A stretch of 64,000 nucleotides of DNA, from NCBI RefSeq assembly GCF_019649055.1, contig NW_026570237.1, positions 806,001 to 870,000 of the forward strand, in the 5' to 3' direction. Shown one piece after another: positions 22,899 through 33,700 of this stretch. The position numbers and the translations under genes were made by a program. The stretch is from Paramacrobiotus metropolitanus. Lineage: Eukaryota; Tardigrada; Eutardigrada; Parachela; Macrobiotidae. The notes below the pieces were generated by a model. That model was not told where the DNA came from. It saw nothing but the letters and a program-made list of their open reading frames with translations, and made no database searches. Position 1 is the first letter of the stretch. The number at the start of each line of letters is the position of its first letter.

Positions 22899-23948
22899 CT
22901 ATATGGTCAAACCGTCAAAGATATTTAAGCTATGGTATGCTTTTAACATGTAATGCGAAAATGAAGTTTCCTGTTCACTACACCTTACATCGAAGGTCGC
23001 ACAGCCACAGGAAACCAGAATGGCGGTGGGCAGTTCGTGTCGGAAGAAGATGCTGAGGGACTGCATGGGAAAAAGCACAAACAAAATTTAGCCAGCACGG
23101 ACCGGGAACATACTTACGTAAAGTAAACAAATGCCGAGAAAATATTGCTATTTGTTATTTTAAAGGAATTAATAACTGAAGATATCCAAATAAACTTTTG
23201 CAGAATATTAATTGCAGAGTGATACATTCAACTGCATGACCATCCGGTCGGTAGTTAAATATACAAAATCATGCTTACCAGAGTACCGGTCAAGACGCGA
23301 ACAAGAATGTAAATTTCGAAGAACAGCAGTCCAATGGTGTAGGACACTCTCACCAGGAAGATGGTCAACCAGCCGGCAATCAACGGAACACAGTTCTGGA
23401 AATGTTAAAAGAAATTTTAACATATCTTTGGCTTTGACCTAATCGTATTGTACAAGTACATGTGTTGTATTTTGGTAACCGTACGCACCGTATATTCTAC
23501 GGTACATAACATAGCGCTAAGCCAGTATGAAGTATACGGTAGATATTTTTTATATGTACAGTACAATTTCAAGCCAGATGTAGCGTTTCTTACGTTGTTG
23601 AGTCCCTTATACAGCATCATCGTCCCGATGAGCAGAGCCAGTGTGAATCCGATGTCCATGAATCTAGTCCAGGGCGCGTATTCTTGTCTACCGCGGAACA
23701 CGTGGCTCAGCATAAACGTCAACACGACTGTCACCTGCATCATTTACACGTCAGAAGATTGAGGTATTTTTTTATGCGTACGAGCTGACGACAGACAGAT
23801 GTAAAAATGACTAACCAGTAAGCGGGTCGTATATAAACATACGGTATTAACTGAATCCCTGGGAAAAATGTCATCTTACCAGTGTGTAGAACGTCACAGC
23901 ATAACATCCGGTTTTTAGAGAGCAGCAACAAGATTTCATACACTTCAT
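22899..23948 (-). CDS. Short tetraspan membrane protein (LAPTM/DUF7027-like)
   Basis: Four phase-0 exons join: 23948-23880, 23734-23594, 23395-23279 and 23060-22899. All have GT-AG borders, and the product is 162 residues. It begins MKCMKSCCCSLKTGCYAVTF; a Cys cluster followed by (S)LKTG/SLRTG is typical of small four-pass proteins of the LAPTM/arthropod tetraspan type. Hydrophobic segments lie at about residues 15-33 (CYAVTFYTLVTVVLTFMLS), 45-62 (IGFTLALLIGTMMLY), 76-105 (IAGWLTIFLV, then IGLLFFEIYILV) and a weaker one near residue 122 (TAILVSCGCATF). The last exon could instead splice at FD|GTAAGG into an unseen further exon, which would change the C-terminus. It probably sits in endosomal or plasma membranes; the exact role is unknown. 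Confidence 0.65.
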
Positions 23949-25155
23949 TTTATGGCAAATACAGATCGGTACAAAGTCTTCGTCTCACAAAAAATAAACC
24001 CGGCTTTACATCGAGCCGGCAAATTTAATTCGAATCAGTTACAAAGCAGAATCGCTTTCCTAAAAGATCATCAATTCATATTATATTACTAAAATGCCAG
24101 CAAAAACTGATGAGAAGATGGGATTTATGAAAGTAAATTACGGACAGAATGTTTTCGCTTTTGGGAAGTAATGATGGGAAAAGGAAAGACAGGAGTCAGG
24201 AAGGTTATACGTATTACTCGTTTTATTGCCGACTTGCTGTCATCGCGATTCAAGGACGAAAAATGACGTAATCGACAGTCTGGTTTCGATTCGAGTCTCG
24301 ACGTTCCGCTGGCTGTGTCTGGCTGCTTTCTCGAGGATTACCAGACGAGACACTCTATTTCGTCATTTTTACAATCAGCTTTGCCGGCGCCGGTCAACCC
24401 GTCGGGCGGATGGGCGTTCCCACGTTACGCAGCGGTGTGAACGCCAGCGGCACTTCAAAACAAACGTATTGTGGATTATTTTGCCGTATTATTTCTGATA
24501 ATTTTGGGAGAAATTGTGGTAGTACTTACCTAAATTGGATTTATTTTCAAAATAAAATACTATATGCAAATAAAACATCTATTCAACGTTTCATACTTGC
24601 AGTCACGGAATGGATTATTTATTCCGTGACTGCAAGTACTTCGTGATTTTAGTGGGGCACTTTGTAACTTTAGTGGAGCACTCCAGACTGCTCGGCTAAA
24701 AAAATTGAATCGTTTACGGAGATATGAAAATCTCACGTAGAAATGTAGCGGCTGCGAAAATATAGCAGCAGGATTTACTATCAAATTTTTTCCCGAAAGT
24801 AAAATTTTGCTTGAAAGCCGGCCGACAGTCGGCATCCGCATACCGCGCACGTTTGGGGCGGCTGCTACTGGCTCCAAATTGTATCTGCGCGCAACCCAAC
24901 TCGTGTGGCGCTTGGTTGGGAAATATTACAGCCAGTCTGTGAGTCTGACTTCCTTTGCCCGAGTGCTCGTTGGAAAGCAAAACAATCTCTGGTGCATTTT
25001 CTGTTGTCAGCAGAAGTTTTTGCTGCCTGTTTGTTGATTGCAGCCGTTGAAACGCACATGTCGAAAAGGAAATCGCAGCAAAACTCGATATTCCTCCTGC
25101 CCTTAAGTCGTAACCGTACGATCTGTCAGCAGCGATCTTAGACTGGATCTGAATC
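23949..25155. other. Intergenic; contains one perfect hairpin
   Basis: No gene is supported. The minus-strand frame at 24714-25172 and plus frames around 24807-25141 lack recognisable domains. The perfect hairpin at 24594-24638 is listed separately. Confidence 0.4.
24594..24638. repeat. Perfect 18-bp inverted repeat with 9-nt loop
   Basis: The left arm TACTTGCAGTCACGGAAT is followed by GGATTATTT and then the exact complement ATTCCGTGACTGCAAGTA. It may be the fold-back remnant of a small transposon or a transcribed hairpin. There is no T-run to suggest termination. Confidence 0.9.
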
Positions 25156-28100
25156 ATGAGCATACCTGGCACCCCCGAATCCTCGCCGTTGGATATTGCG
25201 GACCATGTGAACAGGAACTGGGAAGCCTGCGACCAAGACGCCCTAATCAGCCTATTAACACCATGCTTCCATCCATCCAGCGGTGACAGCGATCCCGTGA
25301 ACGACGCAGACGGCGCCTTCCACGTGGCGCACCAGCAGCAGTACCCCTGGCTGGCGTACTCCCCCTCCGCCCGGGGGGCCTACTGTCGCTTCTGCTCCCT
25401 GGGCTTCGCCGTCGGCTGGCAGGGCCACCGCCTACCCTGGCATGCGCAGTTGGTCGGCACACCGCTGGACGCTGCCAAGAAATCCACGGCGTACTATGCC
25501 AATCACGAGAAAACAACCTACCACAACCACGCGCGGGCCCAGGCGGAGCAGTTCTGGGTGACGGTGTCGCCACTGCCCCTGATGATCAGCGTGCCCGCTG
25601 CGGAGCCGAAGAATTGGAAGGCGGCGGAACGGGAGTATAAGCGACTTACCGGGCAGGGCGGCGTGGGCGGGGAGGGGCCGTTAAGTGCGGAGGATGAGCG
25701 GCCAGTTCGCCAGACCGTTCGGGGAATCTGTAAGTACGAGTACACTAATGATAATATGTACTTTGCAAAAAATAGTAAATAATAATAACAGTGAAAATAA
25801 CAATAGTACCAAATAATAATAAAATTATTATAATAGTACTATTTTTCAGAAATTTTTCAGAAATAAATAACAGTGCAAACGTGCAAATACTAAGACATTC
25901 TGTGGATAAAATTTAATACGAGTACTAGTACCTTTTTTTTAGCTGCAGCCGCGATGCATTGGCGGAATTATGCACTCTTACGTGCTGCGGGTATATCTGA
26001 CTGTTGTGCATTTTTTTCTTCTGGAATTTATGCTGCTCTGTTCATTGTTTGTTATTATTTCTTAGTTTTTGATGGCGTGTTAGTAATATTTAGGGTTTTG
26101 CAGATTGCGACCAATGCGAGCAGGTTTACGTGGAGCCATGTCCTTTGCATTTGCAGACTATGCCCGATACAACTGCTCCGCCGTACGCTGTGGCCAGCTT
26201 GCCGGAAAAGCTGTATTTGATACGGGCGGAAGGTGAATAACTCTCGAGTTCTTCTAGAATCTAGACTACTACTCGTAGTTGTTATTTCATCCAGTTTAAT
26301 TGGTAAATTCAGTTGAATTAGTACGAGTACAGATCCTGCGGAGGATATGATATCAAAATCATTATATTAAATTTTTCTTCGGCCGTTCGGAACGAAATTT
26401 GATAAAACGGTGTAAAATATCTGCGTGTTTTTATTCTTCGCATATCTTTGTGCTGTTTTGCAGAAAATGCAGTGTTTGCCAAAGAGACCATTCCTTCCCT
26501 GACCGTCTTCGGGCCTTTAGTTGGATCGATTTCCGAAACGAGACCGGATGAATTTGATTTTGTCTGTCGGAATGTTCAGGATAAAGGCCTTCGATATTTC
26601 CAGTTGGATTCAGATGAGACTGCCAACTGGATGAAATTCGTCAGATTTGCCGACAGCCCAGCAGAGCAAAATGTTGCTGTTTATGAGGTGACATTTTGAA
26701 GTTTATCGATTCTGAATTGGAAATCTTGTTATATATTGTTCACGATCAGTACGGAAATGAAATGTGTTAGCAATCGACGTCGAGACGAAATAGCATTGTC
26801 TCATCGTTGGTTTCGATGACTGAAATTTTGCCATTGCTTTTGCAGTGATGTGATAGTTAGTAAATTCCAAGAAGCAACCGATATATGAAACTTAATCGGT
26901 AAAATCCTTGGGAATTATTCAGGTCGAAGAAACCGACGAATCAACGGCATGTCGACTGTTGGAAACGCGCGTCATGTTCGTTACAACGGAAGATATTTCG
27001 GCGGACGAGGAATTGAAACTTGGATATTCATCAAATTATGCCGACATGATTCGTAATGCGAGCTGGAAATGTCGAGCGCATTTGGAAAATGGTAGGTCGT
27101 TGTGGATAATAAAGCCGGGAGTAATGCACGGCCGCGCATAGAGCGTGCATCCAAAAACGTTGACTTGTGCGCTACAAGACTTCAAGTTCTCATCCGATCC
27201 TTAGAATTCGCATTATGTCAAGTTTGCATTTCATTACACATAATAGAAATAAAAAAAAGTACGTGCGAGAATCAATTTAGTTGATCATAGGAAATATTGA
27301 ACTGTTTGCTGCTGCGTTATTGTTTTGTATACACTGCGGGTCAGTATAACGGAAGCCACTATTCTACATTAACCAGTAAAATTAGCGCTTTACTGCATTT
27401 TTGTTACAGTCTTACAGATTTTGTTTGGCTACAGTCTTACAGATAAAAATTGTTTGGCTTATTGTACTGCTCTAGGCTTGTGCTTATTGCGTTTGTCGCA
27501 GCAAGCGAGTGATAGGTCGGCCATAGAGTGTCGCTTATGCAGTTACGACTTCGATGCAGGTTGTTACAATGTTGGCCGAAGCGTCCAGCTCACTGCCCTG
27601 CAGTGACGTCGGCGATGCCGGAGGTTGCTACAATGTTGGCCGAAGCGTCCAGCTCACTGCCCTGCAGTGACGGGGATGCGGTAGTTTCGATGAAATGCCG
27701 TTTCTGTCTGGATTTCTTGACACATTTTGGCTCAGAAACGCGTTTTTGGATTTCTTGATTTGGCATGTATTTGCGATATGCAACTTCAATACTTTTCCTT
27801 CAGTTTGCAATTTGAAATTATAATCTAGACAGTTTGCAATTTGACTAAATTAATGATTTATAATATTCCTGTTGCGAAGAAAATGCGCAAGAAGCGCTTT
27901 ATCTGCATGCAACAGCGAATTGTCAAATTAATCCAATTTTTTCGCGACTAGTTGCGATAACAGTTGCAGTTGATCAACCCGTGAATGACGATCCATCCAC
28001 TGACGAACGATTCCGGCCACGGATAAGAAGGCGTTTGTGCCCCAACAAGTTCCGACCGCCGGACATATAACAGAGGAACCTTCACATTGTCGGCGATGTT

Positions 28101-29238
28101 ACCACTTCCCACCACGAACTCTTCCATCCGCACAGCTTTCAACAGAGCATTACCAACATCAGAACGGGACTGTCCCGCTTGCGAGTTCCATGCCGCTAAT
28201 TTTGCAGAATTAGTGGCGCATGTCTGGGTGCATTCGTCCTCCGGGAAGGAGTGCCGGCCCTGTGTCATCTGTGGACTGCACAGTCCACGATTGAAGGTGG
28301 AGTTAATATCACAATTACAGAGTACAGACGTTTCGTATTCTAGGTTGAAATCAAATTTTTTTTGAAAATCACACTGGGCTTCTAGATTTTGAAACGGTTT
28401 ATAACCAGTAATCTAAAGTTTTTAATTAATGTTTTTATGAAGAAATTGATCCAGTTAAACGCCGTTTCAGTAAAATACAGTGAATAACAATTAAAAATAA
28501 AGTGCGACTGCGTAAAATAACTTTTGATGCAGAAGTTGAATTGACTGGGACTCAGATCAAATGCCGATATAATATAACACAGTGCGATAACTGTTAAACA
28601 TAAGCGTTAAGTGTATATTAGTAACTATCGCTATTTCAATGACATTACTATAACAGAAAAACTATTCCTATATTTCCGAAGATAAATTTTCTAAATTTTT
28701 TTAATCTTTAGTTGTATTCGTTTGAAATTATTTCAAAACCGCCACGGAACGGTTTAAATTGCAAACCTTATTGCAGGATCATATGCGTCTGGAGCACCCG
28801 CAAGAAATGAAACAACTGGGCAAGCACAGTGATTTTCTCTGCGCGGAATGCGGCTACACCTTCAAGCTGAAGGCCAACTACACGACGCACATGAAGAAAG
28901 TGCATCCGCAGTTCCAGTGCTGGTACTGCGCTCGCATTTTATATTCAACAGAGGAGTTCAACGCGCACACCGCGGAACATGCCGTTGACGGTGTGTACCC
29001 GTGCTCGTCGTGCACTGCCACATTCCCCACGTACGATGCCTCCAGCGAGCATTTCCACGAGTGCCACGATGTGGCCAATATGAAGGTGTGCGAGGTTTGT
29101 CTGGTGGTGTGCGGCGGACAGCAGAAGTTGGCCGAGCACATGCAGCGGGAGCACGGTCAGGGAAGCGGGCGGAAGAGGAAGCGAGTCAGGAAATCTGCAC
29201 CAAAAAGTGGCGGGGAAAACGGCAGCATGCCCGTGTAG
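25156..29238 (+). CDS. PRDM9-like gene B with an N-terminal TTF-type zinc finger
   Basis: Exon 1 (25156-25729) encodes a TTF/ZMYM-type finger: YPWLAYSPSARGAYCRFC, later NHEKTTYH, giving C-x2-C with H-x5-H. It ends in phase 1 at CT|GTAAGT and fits exon 2 (26104-26232), the zinc knuckle YCDQCEQVYVEPCPLHL then YAVASLPEKLYLI. Exon 3 (26464-26687) is the 224-nt PR/SET exon (ANWMKFVRFA). Exon 4 (26923-27091) closes SET with ADEELKLGYSSNYA. A basic exon near 27964 (RFRPRIRRRLCPNKFRPPD) resembles the PNFLPPD exon of gene F, but a stop follows, so that part is uncertain. The finger exons run to 28296 and 28777-29238, and the product ends in a KRKRVRKSAPKS tail. The predicted role is a chromatin methyltransferase or regulator. 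The fingers match only about 8-13 of gene F. Confidence 0.6.
27559..27672. repeat. 64-bp tandem duplication inside gene B
   Basis: The unit starting GGTTGTTACAATGTTGGCC recurs 64 bp later with a T to C change and runs through CTGCCCTGCAGTGACG. It lies between the SET and finger exons of gene B. No translation of it fits the family, so it is probably intronic. Confidence 0.85.
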
Positions 29239-29310
29239 CTTGTTGCTGTGGTTCGCATTGATTCAACACTGGCCAAAGAAAGGAATAATTTTTTCCAGGA
29301 TTGAGCCCAC

Positions 29311-30130
29311 ATGAAGGAAAATGCGGGTTATAGTCTTGGAGCTGGTAAAGGGGTCATTACAGCAGTATCGTGTGACAAGGGTACCGGACTGCCGTTTCAC
29401 GTTGCCTGCTCCAAACCTACGTACGTTCTTGCGGGACGAAGAAGTACGAATCGGCGTGGCACTTCGTTTTGGACTTCCAGTAGCAGGTTAACACGATTGT
29501 GTGAACTGCGGAAGCCATGTAGAAACGAACGGCCACCATGGCCTTTCTTGTTCCAGCAGCAGAGGCAGATGGTCTAGACATACCGAACTAAATGCCGAAA
29601 CAAAGCGGGCTTTGGAGCATGCTGGGTATCCATGTCAAAGCGAGCCACTCGGACTGTCAGGCGAAGATAACACGCGGCCAGACGGCATGACCAGTGCCGG
29701 TACGGGATGGTAAGGCGCTGGTATGGGACGCCACATGCTGGGACACAGTAGCTGCATCGCATGTCCGGGCAAGTGCGAGCGCATCCGGTAGTGTTGCACA
29801 TATGGCCGAAGACTGCAAACGCCGTAAATACGCCCACGTGGAAAGGATGGGTTACCTGTTTTACGCCCTGGCAGTCGAAACTTTTGGCACATTCGGTTCG
29901 GATTTTATGGAGCTCATCCGTTTCGCTGGCAGAAAGATTCGCGACGTGACCGGGGAACCTCGTTCTACTGCATTTTTGAAGCAGAGATTAAGTCTGGCTG
30001 TAGTAAAAGGAAACGCTGCCGCTGTTTTGGGCACCTTGAATATGCGTCCTAGGATTTTTGACGGCGATAACGATTTTGGTTGTTTTTTTAACGTTTAAAC
30101 TTGTATCATTTTAAGTAGTATTACGCGTAT
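29311..30130 (+). mobile_element. Retroelement reverse-transcriptase tail (copy 1)
   Basis: Broken plus-strand frames give the C-terminal region of a common invertebrate retroelement reverse transcriptase. LPAPNLRTFLRDEEVRIGVA comes first, then a Cys/His knuckle (NCGSHVETNGHHGLSC), EPLGLSGEDNTRPDG, ALVWDATCWDT, and a C-terminal block with ALAVETFGTFG and KQRLSLAVVKGNAAAVLGTL, ending GCFFNV. A stop near 29480 and a frame slip near 29700 show decay. The piece is 5'-truncated, as usual for target-primed retrotransposition. The sequence after the stop (CACTTTTG...GCCCAGTAAAC) is shared with the second copy at 59.4 kb. Confidence 0.7.
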
Positions 30131-30780
30131 GCACTTTTGTTACACTGATGGCCTTTGCCCAGTAAACATTATTGTAATTGATGACTCACAGTTCACAGAG
30201 TCATCAATGGTTGCTGGTTAATCTTCTCTGGATGTCGCAAAATAAACCAAATAACTAATAATACACAGCCACTGTAGAATAAGTTTAAAATCAGACCTTC
30301 AAAAGAACGAAGGAGACTTCCGATTTTCAGACTTCCGGCAAGTGACGCAGTTAGAACCACCCCGTGTGGCAGCGCGACACATCTTGGTCGTGAAACTTGA
30401 AAGCTGAAAATTTTTTTGTCCCACATGTTTTTGGAGCTGTATGCCTTTTAGATGGCTGATTACTTTTAATTACTGTTTTACAATTTTACTTTGGCTTTTA
30501 CAGATACTTGTAGGGTTAGTTGTGAGTCTTGTGACTTTCAGTTTTGCCGACTTTCGCGTTGTTATTTTTATCTGGATCGTACAAGATAAAAGTGATATGA
30601 ACTTGTGATTACTTTTAGTGGAGTTGCATATTTACTTACAGAGTGCTTCTTAGTTTCTGAGTTCCAGTCAGCGGATCGTTTCTTGCATTTCTTTGACGTA
30701 CAACTTGTACCCTGTGATTGTTCACTCCTTGCGACAAACCACAAAGTTCCTTTGGAGTTTGGAGGAACCTATTGTAGGCA
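30131..30780. other. Upstream region of gene C; no exon recognised
   Basis: Words GTGACGCAGTTAGAAC and CCCCGTGTGGCAGCG (about 30340-30375) recur in diverged form near 51640-51675 and 35505-35535, close to other PRDM genes. They may mark duplicated flanks. No coding sequence is supported. Confidence 0.35.
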
Positions 30781-33700
30781 ATGCGCTCGCCTGTACGATG
30801 TTCACCAGTTGGGTTAATATGTAAGCTGCATCGAAGTCTGCAGAGTCTTCCTTTAGCACGATACGCGGATACCTCGACGGACTGAGCAGCTGATGCTTTT
30901 TAGACTGCGAAGAATGCCAAACTCACACGCCGCGGCCTTGTTACGCACACGCACGCATCACTCCCGACAAGCTCGTCGTTCCCTATTCCGTGGCCAGTCT
31001 TCCCGAATCACTGTAGCTGCACGCTGCACTTGATGATGATTCTGGTTGGTTTAATAAAAAACAACGCATTTGATTTGCCGAGTGGATGTGTCATGCTGCG
31101 TTGTTTGCAGAGAAGGTCGTCTTCGCCAGAGAAGTCATTCCGGCGCTGACAATCTTCGGTCCCTTGATGGGATCGGTGACAAGCATTAAACCAGCCGAGT
31201 GTGCCTTCGCGTGCGGGAATGCGGAGAACGAGGAGCTGCGCTACTTTCAGCTGGATTCCGATCACACCTCCAACTGGATGAAACACGTCAGATTCGCTGA
31301 CAATCCACAAGAATGCAACGTCGCCGTCTTCGAAGTAAGTTTAGGGCAGTGGTCAATAATGATTCAGTTACTTACTACAGTAACTATCCTTAAAATTAAC
31401 GTTGCACGAAGATGTTTTTTTATATTTTTGCTGGTATTTGTATTTTTTTTGAAGATTTTTAATTTTTGTTTCTTGTGACCGAAGGTAGGTAGTGAATTTT
31501 TTACCGAAGGTGGTGAAGCGTAGTGAAAGTAGTGATTTTTTACCGAAGGTAGTGAAGCGTGCGATAAGTTGAATATTGGTACAGTACAAATAAGTATTTG
31601 CCACAAATGTATTGATGCGGCGTTTTATGAAAATGTATCTTCGATGATTTTTCAAGATATTAAAATACTCAGATAAATTTGTCACTGTACACGTAAGTGG
31701 TAGATTAAGTTATGATGCAGTTGAGGGAACACTGCAAAGCAAACTCTAAAAAAATTATTGGAGCTGAATTCTTCATTAGTCGTCCGTTTTCGCTTTATCA
31801 GGTGCCGCAGTCTGTCCCTTTTTGGCAGTCTTCCAATGGTTCATCGAGCTTGGGGATGGTGATCTTCGTGACACTGCGCCGTATTTTGCCGAACGAGGAG
31901 TTGAAGGTCGCTTACTCGTGGGAATATGCCAGCCGTATCGGACGTGGCTATCTGGGAAACACGACGACCGGAAACGCCAGCAACGCCGCAAATACTGTCG
32001 ATGCGGCCATTTCCAGTGGACTGCCGGCCGACGGCGCTGACACAGACAATCTCGCCGCCAGTTTTATTAATTTCGACGTTAGTCTTACAGCTAACGTGTT
32101 ATTGGATTTCCCTTCAATCGTTTCTGACAGAAGAGACGACGGCGGTAGCGAATGTACGGACGACGAGTTTGTTTCCGATTCGGAGGTTGTCAATGGTAAA
32201 TTAACATAGAACAAATCACATTGTGGTTATCTTAGAAATAAATAAATTAACGTAATAAAGGAAACAGCTTCTATTTTTACATTTTCATGCTAGATTTTGT
32301 TTCACTGGATGAGAAATTCGTTGTTTCGGCCAACGAGGAAGATACCGAAACTGGCGTTAATACTTTCCGCTATACGGAGGACTCCGACGTTATGGCTGCC
32401 ACACTCGTCGACCATCGCGACAATGGTAAATTTTATTTTACCAGCAGACGTGAATGCAATTTTTTTATTGTTTTTCTGATTTTGGTTGTATTGATAGATG
32501 GCACGATGTCAGAAAAGCCTGTGAGGCAACTGGACGATGGTTCGAATTTGCCATTGACAGAAAACCCTGAACCCGATTCCGGTGAAATTATGGACTCCAA
32601 CCAAGAAAGTCTGAAAACCAGGGAACACCTTTTGTCTCGGAAATATGGAAAATGTTTGGTTTGCGGTCAGAATTTCAGAGACCTGATATCTCATCTCAAC
32701 ACAACGCATACTGAGGAGGATGTACGCGCAGTGAACGATGCTTGCTTCGTGTGCCATAGAAAATTTAGGAGCCCGAAACTGCTGGCAACTCACTTGAAAA
32801 GGGTAATCCGCGTGCGCTCTTAACGACCCGAACTAATTTATCCAGCAAAGTAGCATAAAATTATGGAATTCCAGCAACTGTAGTTACTGATTAAAAGCCA
32901 GATTCTGAGTGGCACAGTTAGCTAGGTAAGATTTATTCTGCTAATAGTGGTGACTAAACTTTTGCTTATACTAAAAAACTTACTATACAATTTTTATATG
33001 CGGTAATTAATTGCTCATTTAAATGAGATCATTTTCAATGGATTGGGTGTATTTCTTTTATATGTTGAAGGTCCACCGTCGCATTTCGCCGCCAGACGAA
33101 GCCGCTCGACTGGCTGCTCTGGATTACATCCGGAGAACGGGATTCCTGCATTACCGCTGCGCTATATGCCGCAAAGTATTTACAAGCGAAGCGCTGCTGA
33201 ATGTCCACGCTTTTGCACATGATACTGATAGAAGCCGGCATGAAGAACAACCGGAGAGGAAGTGTCCAGCCTGTGCGTTTACTGCGTCGACGTTTGCCGA
33301 GCTGCTTGAACACATCGGTCTGCACGCGCGCACCCTACGGAAGCTGAATCAGTGTATTTTGTGTGGAGTGCCGGTTGATCACGTACAGAAACATGCAAAG
33401 TCGCGCCATCCTGAAGTGCTGCATATGGTACAGGAAAAATGCCCGTTTGAATGTTCCGAGTGCTCGCAAACCTGTATTAGTATCGGTGCGTTGAAGTGTC
33501 ATATGAACCTTAGCCATCAACGTACACGCTGTTCATACTGTGGATTCAGGAGCCCCAACATGAAAACTTTAATTAATCATGCCAAGGAGCACTGCGTGGA
33601 CGGGTTGTTTTCGTGTCAGTGGTGTACCACATCTTACAAAGAATATGCGGCACTTGCTGTGCATATTCAGGAAAGTCACAGTGATGCTCAGGATCAATTC

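Noticed and set aside
24714-25172. 152-codon minus-strand frame upstream of gene B
   Set aside because: It has no recognisable domain or conserved counterpart and lower codon structure than true exons.
25156-25729. Stand-alone hAT transposase at the TTF exon
   Set aside because: No hAT catalytic or dimerisation region follows; the frame ends shortly after a strong donor that fits the PRDM knuckle exon.
31016-31020. Recoding of TAG as a sense codon by a variant genetic code
   Set aside because: Normal stops including TAG and TAA end other open frames here, and gene D has TAT at the site, so a genome-wide code change is not supported.
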